From: CAYLNK01 sp964384675
Lineage (GTDB): Bacteria; Acidobacteriota; Thermoanaerobaculia; UBA5066
DNA: 20,715 bases
Reading direction: 5' to 3'
Assembly (NCBI GenBank): GCA_964384675.1
Contig: CAYLNK010000091.1
Location: forward strand, 1-20,715
The translations under genes and the position numbers were made by a program. Below, piece after piece: positions 14,889-20,715 of this stretch (its first letter is position 1; each line of letters starts with the position of its first letter). The notes below the pieces were generated by a model. It was given only the letters and a program-made list of their open reading frames with translations. It ran no database searches and had not been told where the DNA came from.

Positions 14889-16150
14889 TACATCGAGGCG
14901 TCCTGGACGATCTTCCAGCTCCCCGCCTCGGGGCGCAGGTTCAGGAGCGTGAGCCCGGTGGCCGCCGGCTTGTCCGGATAGGCGATCGTCCAGCGCGCGG
15001 CGATCGAGATCCCCTGCACGCGGCCGGGCCGCGCGTCGCCGAAGGGCGTCACCTCGACGCCGTGCACGGGCGTGACCTCGAGGAACTCGAAGGAGAGCGT
15101 CCCGCGCGCGGCGGCGTCGGGGTACCTCTTCCGGTACCGCTCCAGAATCGTCTGCCGCCCGCGGGTGACGCCGGATGGGGAGAGGAAGAGCGCGTCGTCG
15201 ACGTAGACGGCGCAGAACGCCTCGAGGTCGCCCGCGTTCCAGGCCGCGGCCTGGGCCGTGAGAAGCGCCTTCACCTCCTCCGTCGCCTTGGCGAGCCGAC
15301 GCGTCAGGTCGAGGCGGTCCCAGAGTCCGTAGCCGTACGGCGCGACCACCTGGTGCGGCGTGGCGAACGCCGGGTCGGACAGCACCTCGTCGGCGGTCGC
15401 GAAGCGGTGGCCGGTCTCCTCGAGCCAGGTGAAGAGCGCGTCCCACTGCGCGGTGCCCACCTCGTTGGCGTGGAGGAGCAGGACCTGCGGGACCGGGCGG
15501 CCGAACAGCTTGTCGCCACGCGCCTCCTGGTCCCGGATGGCGACGCGGAGCGCGGATTGGTACTCCTCGGCGACGCGCGCCAGCCGCTTCCCGTCCTTCG
15601 CCTTTCGCGCCTCGACCCACGGCACCTCGAACGACCAGTCCTGGTCGTCGAGCGTCACGTCGAGGTTCCGCTGTCCGCTCGAGGCCAAGTAGGACCGGAC
15701 GGCATCCAGCTTCTCGCGCGTCTCGCCTTCGCGAAGGAACGGGAAGCGGAAGAAACGCGGCTTCTTTCCGGCCGGGGCGAGGAAGGCGGCGAGGCGCTCC
15801 CGAGCGGCCTCGGCGTCGGCGATCCAGTCCTTCGCCGGCGTCGACGAGAGGCTCAGGTGCTGGACGGTGTGGTTTCCCAGCTCGTGCCCCGCGTCGAGCC
15901 ACATCTTCAGGAGCGCGAGCTCGCTCTCGTCGCGGAGGTTCCTCCAGGTGACGAAGCCGACCGCCTTGACGCCGTGCTTCTTCAGCACCGCGAGGTGGCC
16001 CTCGGTGATCCGCTTTCGCTCCGCGAGGTCGTCGTGCGGCCCGGCGATCGGCAGGTCGTCGACCGTGATGACGATCGGCCGCCCCGGCGCGATCTGCGCG
16101 GCCGCGGGGAGCGAGAGGAAGAGCGCGAGCGCCGCCGGCGGGAGCCTCAC
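14888..16150 (-). CDS. Exported NodB-type polysaccharide deacetylase fused to a DUF4440/SnoaL-like domain
   Basis: A 420-residue protein. The GTG at 16150 overlaps the TGA of the M2 peptidase gene (GTGA) and is followed by a signal peptide (LPPAALALFLSLPAAAQ), which fixes this start although the frame is open far upstream. Residues about 24-290 are a polysaccharide deacetylase (NodB) domain: motif 1 TVDDLP with D31/D32, motif 2 GNHTVQH with zinc ligands H94 and H98, and RFFRFPF at about 132-138. Residues about 290-420 (LLTAQAAAWNAGDLEAFCAV to WKIVQDASM) look like a DUF4440/SnoaL-like fold. The substrate could be an N-acetylated sugar polymer of wall or matrix. The second domain's role is unknown. 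The last base of the TAG stop is the edge of the palindrome. Confidence 0.86.
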   Translation of the reverse strand: MRLPPAALALFLSLPAAAQIAPGRPIVITVDDLPIAGPHDDLAERKRITEGHLAVLKKHGVKAVGFVTWRNLRDESELALLKMWLDAGHELGNHTVQHLSLSSTPAKDWIADAEAARERLAAFLAPAGKKPRFFRFPFLREGETREKLDAVRSYLASSGQRNLDVTLDDQDWSFEVPWVEARKAKDGKRLARVAEEYQSALRVAIRDQEARGDKLFGRPVPQVLLLHANEVGTAQWDALFTWLEETGHRFATADEVLSDPAFATPHQVVAPYGYGLWDRLDLTRRLAKATEEVKALLTAQAAAWNAGDLEAFCAVYVDDALFLSPSGVTRGRQTILERYRKRYPDAAARGTLSFEFLEVTPVHGVEVTPFGDARPGRVQGISIAARWTIAYPDKPAATGLTLLNLRPEAGSWKIVQDASM

Positions 16151-17949
16151 CAGCCGACCGGCTTGCCGGCGTTCTGCTCGTCGAGCCATTTCTTCAGCGG
16201 CGCGAAGTAGTCGACGATCGCGCTCGCGTCCATCTGCCGCTGGCCGGTGACCTTCTCGAGCGCGTCGGGCCACGGCCGGCTCTGCCCCATCTCGAGCATC
16301 GCGGCGAGCTTCCCGCCGGCCGCCTTGTTGCCGTAGATGGAGCAGCGGTTGAGCGGGCCGGTGCAGCCGGCGGCCTTCGCGAGGGAGCGGTGAAGCTGGA
16401 ACTGGAGGATGTCGGCGAGGAAGTACCGCATGTACGGCGTGCTCGACGCGATGTGGTACTTGGCGAACGGGTCGAAGTCCTTCTCGGTGCGGACGACGGC
16501 CGGGGCGATCCCCTGGTACTGCCGCCGGATCTCCCACCACGACTCGTTCAGCTTCTCGGGCGGGATCTGGCCGGAGAAGACCTGCCAGCGCCACTTGTCG
16601 ATCATCAGACCGAACGGCAGGAACGACACCTTCTCGAGCGCCATCTTCAGGAGGAGGCCCATGTCCTTGGACGCCGGCGGCTCCTCGTCGATGAAGCCGA
16701 GCTGCTTCAGGTAGCTCGGGGTGATCGAGAGCGCGATGGTGTCGCCGATCGCCTCGTGGAAGCCGTCGTGGGCGCCGTCGCGGAAGAGGAACGGCTGCTT
16801 GTTGTAGGCGCGCTGGTAGAAGTTGTGGCCCAGCTCGTGGTGGATCGTCGAGAAGTCCTCGGCGTTGATCTTGATGCACATCTTCACGCGGAGGTCGTCC
16901 ACCTGGTCGAGGTCCCAGGCGCTGGCGTGGCAGACGACCTCGCGGTCGCGGGGCTTCACGAAGAGGGAGCGCTCCCAGAACGTCTTCGGCAGGGCGGGGA
17001 AGCCGAGCGAGGTGAAGAAGCCCTCGCCGTAGCGCACCATCCCGAGCTCGTCGACCTTCTTCGCCTTCAGGATCGCGTTGAGGTCGTAGCCGGGATCGGC
17101 GTCCTTCGGCGCGAGGATCGGGTAGAGGTTGTCCCACGTCTGCGCCCACATGTTGCCGAGGAGGTGCGCCGGGATCGGCCCCTTCGCCGGGACGACGGCG
17201 TCGCCGTACGTCTCCCGCAGACGGTTGCGGACGTACGCGTGGAGCGACAGGTAGAGCGGCTTCACCTGCTCCCAGAGCCGGTCGCACTCCTTCGCGAAGG
17301 CGTCGGGCTCCATGTCGTACTTGGCGCGCCAGAGGGCGCCGGTGTCGGCGAAGCCCAGCTCCTTGGCCCCCTTGTTCGCGAGGGCGACGTACCGGAGGTA
17401 GTCCTTGCGCTGGGCCGCGAACGCGTCGTGCCACCCCTTCCACGCCTCGAGGAGGGCCTTCGGGTCGCGGCTCTCGGCCAGGATGTCCTCGAGCTGGCCG
17501 AGGTCGAGCGGCTGCGCCTTGCCCGGGAGCGCGGCCTTCCCCTTGCCGTAGGTCCCCTCCATCTGGGCGAGGAGGCGGGCCAGCTCCTCGCTCTCCGGCT
17601 GGTTCGCGGGCGACGCGATGACGAGCGACTTCTTCAGCAGCTCCAGCTTCCGCGCGACGTCCGGCGGCGCCGTCACGCCGTCGAAGCGCGCGGCCTCCTT
17701 CGCGAGCTCGACGGCCAGCGCCGTCCGCCGCTCGCCGAGCAGGGCGGCGAGCGCCTCGGTGTCGTCGGTGATGAACGTCGCGTAGACCCAGCTGGCGCGA
17801 TCGGCGTCGATCGCGATCTTCAGCAGCCGGGCGTCGGCGGACTCCACGAACGCGCGAGCCTCGTCGGGGGTGGGGGGAGCGCCGGCGGCGGAACGGGCCA
17901 GGGCCATTCCGATCGAGAGACCGGCGGCCGGGAGAAACGTCTTCTTCAT
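16147..17949 (-). CDS. Exported M2-family (ACE-like) zinc peptidase
   Basis: A 600-residue peptidase of family M2, related to angiotensin-converting enzyme, which removes dipeptides from peptide C-termini. The zinc site is HELGH at 371-375 with the third ligand E399 (FHEAIGD), 28 residues after the first His as in ACE. The ATG at 17949 is preferred over an in-frame ATG at 17970 because GAGGA lies 7 bases before it and it begins a signal peptide directly (MKKTFLPAAGLSIGMALARS). The mature enzyme is mostly helical, consistent with the family. It is coupled to the downstream deacetylase gene by a GTGA overlap, so both are probably co-expressed and exported. Confidence 0.93.
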   Translation of the reverse strand: MKKTFLPAAGLSIGMALARSAAGAPPTPDEARAFVESADARLLKIAIDADRASWVYATFITDDTEALAALLGERRTALAVELAKEAARFDGVTAPPDVARKLELLKKSLVIASPANQPESEELARLLAQMEGTYGKGKAALPGKAQPLDLGQLEDILAESRDPKALLEAWKGWHDAFAAQRKDYLRYVALANKGAKELGFADTGALWRAKYDMEPDAFAKECDRLWEQVKPLYLSLHAYVRNRLRETYGDAVVPAKGPIPAHLLGNMWAQTWDNLYPILAPKDADPGYDLNAILKAKKVDELGMVRYGEGFFTSLGFPALPKTFWERSLFVKPRDREVVCHASAWDLDQVDDLRVKMCIKINAEDFSTIHHELGHNFYQRAYNKQPFLFRDGAHDGFHEAIGDTIALSITPSYLKQLGFIDEEPPASKDMGLLLKMALEKVSFLPFGLMIDKWRWQVFSGQIPPEKLNESWWEIRRQYQGIAPAVVRTEKDFDPFAKYHIASSTPYMRYFLADILQFQLHRSLAKAAGCTGPLNRCSIYGNKAAGGKLAAMLEMGQSRPWPDALEKVTGQRQMDASAIVDYFAPLKKWLDEQNAGKPVGW

Positions 17950-17982
17950 GTCGTCATCCTCGCAGCTCATCCAGGGCGAGGG

Positions 17983-17988
17983 ATTCTA
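17983..17988 (-). promoter_or_regulatory. Possible -10 box for the M2 peptidase/deacetylase operon
   Basis: The - strand reads TAGAAT 33 bases before the chosen ATG, leaving room for a leader of about 27 bases with a GAGGA ribosome site at 17957-17961. No clear -35 box is seen. The rest of the 163-base divergent gap up to 18112 shows nothing else I can support apart from the S41 ribosome site. Confidence 0.35.
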
Positions 17989-18112
17989 GTGGCGTGCTGG
18001 CGAGGAAGGCGAAGTGGATGCGACGGCGATCGGCGCCGGGAGCCAGGCGGAGGAACCTCGAGAGCGGTTCCGACGTATCGGAGCAGCGAGCCCTCGTCTC
18101 GAAGGAGCGTCG

Positions 18113-19756
18113 ATGAAGCTGCGATACCTGATCCTCGCCCTGCCCCTGACCGTCGCGTGGGCGGCGCACGCCCAGACCGCCTCCGAGCTCGACCGCGAAG
18201 GGCTGAAGGCGTACCAGGCGAAGGAGTTCGTCCGTGCCGCGGACCTCTTCGAGCGTGCGCTGGCCCAGCCCGGCGCGGAGCCCGACAGCGCCTACAACGG
18301 CGCGTGCGCGGCCGCGCTCGCGGGACAGAAGGAGCGCGCCCTCGCGCTCCTCGAGAAGGCGATCGCCCTCGGCGCGAGCCCGACGGCGGAGCAGATCGAG
18401 AAGGACGCGGACTTCGCGCCGCTCCGGTCCGAGCCGCGCTTCACGCGTTCGGTCGAGGCGGCTCGAGCCCGAGAGCGCGTGAGGGCCGCGCTCTGGGACT
18501 CGCCCGCCCTCGCGACCGGGTACCGGGAATCGCTCTCCGAGGACGAGAAGGTGGCCGGCCTCTCCAAGCTCTGGGCCGAGGTGAGGTTCAGCTTCGTCTA
18601 CCCGGAGACGCTCGCGGCGCTCGACTGGGATCGCCTCTACCTGGAGGCGCTGCCTCGGGTGCGGGCCGCGCGATCGACTCTGGAGTATTACCGGACGCTG
18701 CAGGCGCTGATCGCGAAGCTCAGGGACGGTCACACCAACGTCTACCCCCCGCAGGAGGTCATGGCGCGACTCGAGGCCCGTCCCGCCCTGCGTACCGGCC
18801 TCGTCGAGGGACGCGTCCTGGTCCTCGACGTCCTCGACCCCGAGCTTCGAGCCGCGGGCCTGGCGTTGGGGGACGAGATCGTCACCGTCGACGGCCTCCC
18901 GGTCCGCGATCACGCCGCGGCGAAGGTGGCGCCGTACGAGAGCACCTCGACGCCGCAGGACCTGGACGGCCGCGTCTACGGCTGGAGCCTGCTGCGCGGC
19001 GCGCCAACGGAGAAGGTGCGGCTCGGGATCCGCACGGCGACGGGGGGGGCGCGAGAGGTCTCGGCGCGACGCCTCCCCGCCGCCGAGAGGAAGGGGCTGA
19101 TGCCGGCGCCCCCGCCGTTCGAGCTCTCGATGCTCCCGGGAAACGTCGCCCTCGTGGCCCTGAACGCGTTCGACGACGACACCGCGGCGAACGAGTACCT
19201 GAAGGCAATCGAGCGCGTGATGGCCGCGGACGCCGTGATCTTCGACGTTCGGCGCAACGGCGGCGGCAATTCGAGCGTCGGCTACCGCGTCCTCGCCACG
19301 CTCACCGACCGCCCGTTCGAGACGTCCCGGTGGGCGACCCGGGACTACAAGCCGGCGTTCCGGGCGTGGCGCCGCGCCGATCGCTTCCACGACGGCGGCG
19401 CCGGCGTGTGGAACGCCGACGGGACGCATCGGATCACGAAGCCCGTCGTCGTCCTCTCCGGCCCGGCGACGTTCTCGGCCGCGGAGGACTTCCTCGTCGC
19501 CTTCGACGTGATGAAGAGGGGCCGGATCGTGGGCGAGCCGAGCGGCGGCAGCACCGGGCAGCCGCTCTTCTTCAAGCTCCCGGGCGGCGGCTCGGCCCGG
19601 GTCTGCACGAAGCGCGACACGTATCCCGACGGCAAGGCGTTCGTCGGTGTCGGGGTGCAGCCTCAGGTGGTGGTCCACCCGACGGTCGCCGACGTCCGCG
19701 CCGGCCGCGACACCGTGCTGGAGGCCGCGCTGGCGAGCCTGAGCCAGGCTCGCTAG
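18113..19756 (+). CDS. Exported S41-family serine peptidase with TPR-like N-terminal region
   Basis: A 547-residue protein. The ATG at 18113 is preceded by AAGGAG at a 5-base gap and begins a signal peptide (MKLRYLILALPLTVAWAAHA); a longer frame from 18014 lacks both. Residues about 22-120 are helical repeats of TPR type (LKAYQAKEFVRAADLFERAL). KLRDGHTNVYPP at about 202-213 and a PDZ-like segment at about 230-320 (GLALGDEIVTVDGLPV) precede the S41 catalytic core: FDVRRNGGGNSSVGYR at about 377-392, nucleophile S455 in GPATFSAAEDF, and GEPSGGSTGQP at about 474-484. Family members (C-terminal processing and tricorn-like) cleave proteins outside the cytoplasm. The final TAG overlaps the TAG of the converging gene. 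Confidence 0.9.
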   Translation: MKLRYLILALPLTVAWAAHAQTASELDREGLKAYQAKEFVRAADLFERALAQPGAEPDSAYNGACAAALAGQKERALALLEKAIALGASPTAEQIEKDADFAPLRSEPRFTRSVEAARARERVRAALWDSPALATGYRESLSEDEKVAGLSKLWAEVRFSFVYPETLAALDWDRLYLEALPRVRAARSTLEYYRTLQALIAKLRDGHTNVYPPQEVMARLEARPALRTGLVEGRVLVLDVLDPELRAAGLALGDEIVTVDGLPVRDHAAAKVAPYESTSTPQDLDGRVYGWSLLRGAPTEKVRLGIRTATGGAREVSARRLPAAERKGLMPAPPPFELSMLPGNVALVALNAFDDDTAANEYLKAIERVMAADAVIFDVRRNGGGNSSVGYRVLATLTDRPFETSRWATRDYKPAFRAWRRADRFHDGGAGVWNADGTHRITKPVVVLSGPATFSAAEDFLVAFDVMKRGRIVGEPSGGSTGQPLFFKLPGGGSARVCTKRDTYPDGKAFVGVGVQPQVVVHPTVADVRAGRDTVLEAALASLSQAR

Positions 19757-20715
19757 CGGGCGTCGTCCAGCGCCACGGCACGCCAGGTCGTCGAGAGGAG
19801 CGAGCGGGGGAGCGGGATCACGCGGAGGAGCGGCGCGCCGGCCGCCACACGGATCGGCTCGCCCTCGCGAAAGAGCCGGAAGACCGCCGGCGTCGCGTGG
19901 AAGGTGTCCGTCGAGACGACCCCGCGCAGCACGTCGTAGCCGTCGCCGTGGAGGCCGTCGACGAGACACGACCAGCCGGGCGGCGTGACGGTGAGCGCCG
20001 CCGGCTTCACGAAGAAGTGAGGCTCGCCCGGCGTGTGCGGTGTGAAGTACTTCGTCAGGTACCAGAGTGCCCCGCGATGCGCCTCGACGTAGCCGGCGCC
20101 GAGGGCGGCGTCCCAGGTGCGCTCGATCTCCCCCGCGATCCGCGCGAGCGCGGCGCGATCGGGCTCGATCGCGAGGGTGTGACCGTCGAAGAGGGCGGAG
20201 AACCGGACCGCATTCCGGAACGTGATCGCGACGGGACCGCCCGGCCGCTCGACCGGCACCGGGCCGGCGGCGCCGGTGGCGCGGTCGAGCGTCCCGATCG
20301 CCGCGTCGACCGGACCAGCCTCCACCAGCTCCACGCGCGCGTCGGCGGACGCTCCGCCCGGCTCCTGCGCCACCAGCCGCCGGTATTTCCCGGTCACGCC
20401 GTCCTTCTTCGCGGCGAAGTACGCGGCGTCGTAGAAGTCGGCGTGGGCGCGCCCGGCCGCGGGGGCCTCGCGGAGCGGACGCCGCGTGACCGTGGCTCCG
20501 GGCCGGAGCGGGGCGAGGCAGGCGATCTCACCGGCCAGCGTGACGGGCGGGGTCGCGCCACGGGGAAAGTCGATCGTCAGGAGGAGCGGCACGAGGCGCT
20601 CGTTCCGGTCGCCGAGGAGCTGCTCCTCCACGTCGATCCGCGTGTTGCGCCGGTTCGCGGCGGCCGTGACGCGCAGCACGAGGCCGGCGGCGGGCCGGAC
20701 GAGGAGCCCGGTGAA
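19753..20715 (-). CDS. Unknown protein, N-terminus beyond the window
   Basis: The frame is open to the window end; about 320 residues are seen and the true start is not in view, although an internal GTG at 20679 exists. Codon composition matches the neighbours. There is no signal, membrane helix or catalytic motif I recognise in the visible part. The C-terminal segment (CLVDGLHGDGYDVLRGVVST, then FREGEPIRVAAGAPLLRVIP) has the beta-rich, tail-end layout seen in DUF6065-type proteins, which is only a weak resemblance. Its TAG stop and that of the S41 gene share the palindromic CTAG at 19753-19756. Function unknown. Confidence 0.65.
   Translation of the reverse strand, partial: FTGLLVRPAAGLVLRVTAAANRRNTRIDVEEQLLGDRNERLVPLLLTIDFPRGATPPVTLAGEIACLAPLRPGATVTRRPLREAPAAGRAHADFYDAAYFAAKKDGVTGKYRRLVAQEPGGASADARVELVEAGPVDAAIGTLDRATGAAGPVPVERPGGPVAITFRNAVRFSALFDGHTLAIEPDRAALARIAGEIERTWDAALGAGYVEAHRGALWYLTKYFTPHTPGEPHFFVKPAALTVTPPGWSCLVDGLHGDGYDVLRGVVSTDTFHATPAVFRLFREGEPIRVAAGAPLLRVIPLPRSLLSTTWRAVALDDAR

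Noticed and set aside
16151..17443. Upstream extension of the deacetylase frame into the M2 peptidase
   Set aside because: The extension is the M2 gene read out of frame. The GTG at 16150 with a signal peptide and GTGA coupling explains the true start.
17954..19969. 671-codon open frame on - strand antisense to the S41 peptidase
   Set aside because: Antisense shadow with Arg-rich composition; the S41 peptidase is complete on + strand.
1..20715. tRNA, rRNA, riboswitch or prophage genes
   Set aside because: No cloverleaf, rRNA core sequence, known riboswitch motif, integrase or phage structural gene could be recognised by reading either strand.

Overview
The window is a stretch of very GC-rich (by eye about 70 %), densely packed bacterial chromosome. 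It holds fourteen credible protein genes, two of them cut by the window edges. There is no rRNA, tRNA, CRISPR array, prophage or transposase gene. The gene mix is secreted M1, M2 and S41 peptidases, a DUF2911 protein with a TPR-like tail, a NodB-type deacetylase, NAD-dependent DNA ligase, an orphan NtrC-type regulator and polyphosphate kinase. With the GC content this would fit a free-living Acidobacteriota-like or similar soil/sediment lineage. That placement is inference and weak, because no phylogenetic marker was compared.

Layout. Positions 1-2480 (+) carry the 3' part of an AtuA-family (DUF1446) gene, whose reading frame runs through a tandem GC-rich hairpin repeat, followed by a YdjM-like membrane hydrolase. 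Positions 2484-3846 (-) carry a coiled-coil protein and a small protein with an IF2_N-like head and a proline-rich tail. Positions 3878-7451 (-) form a tight three-gene operon joined by two 4-base ATGA overlaps: secreted M1 metallopeptidase, six-helix membrane protein, MiaE-type diiron tRNA hydroxylase. Positions 7467-7572 hold a second locus of the hairpin repeat family, downstream of the DUF2911 gene (7579-8649, -).

A divergent intergenic region at 8650-8725 leads into ligA and an NtrC-type response regulator (GTGA overlap), then a 71-residue unknown protein, all on the + strand. These converge on polyphosphate kinase ppk1 (12504-14786, -). Between ppk1 and the next - strand gene lies a perfect 72-base palindrome (14817-14888) whose outer edge touches the stop codon of a NodB deacetylase/DUF4440 fusion. 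That gene is coupled by a GTGA overlap to an M2 (ACE-like) peptidase. Divergent from it is a secreted S41 peptidase. A partial unknown gene converges on S41 and shares its CTAG stop.

How the genes work together: several products look exported (M1, M2, S41, deacetylase, DUF2911), which suggests peptide and polymer processing outside the cytoplasm. LigA, MiaE and PPK1 are cytoplasmic or membrane housekeeping functions. I found no obvious new defence or biosynthetic system. The least explained signals are the repeated hairpin element, found at two loci in the same orientation relative to transcription and once inside a coding frame, the 72-base palindrome, and a pattern of -10-like boxes very close to the start codons of genes that lack a Shine-Dalgarno sequence.
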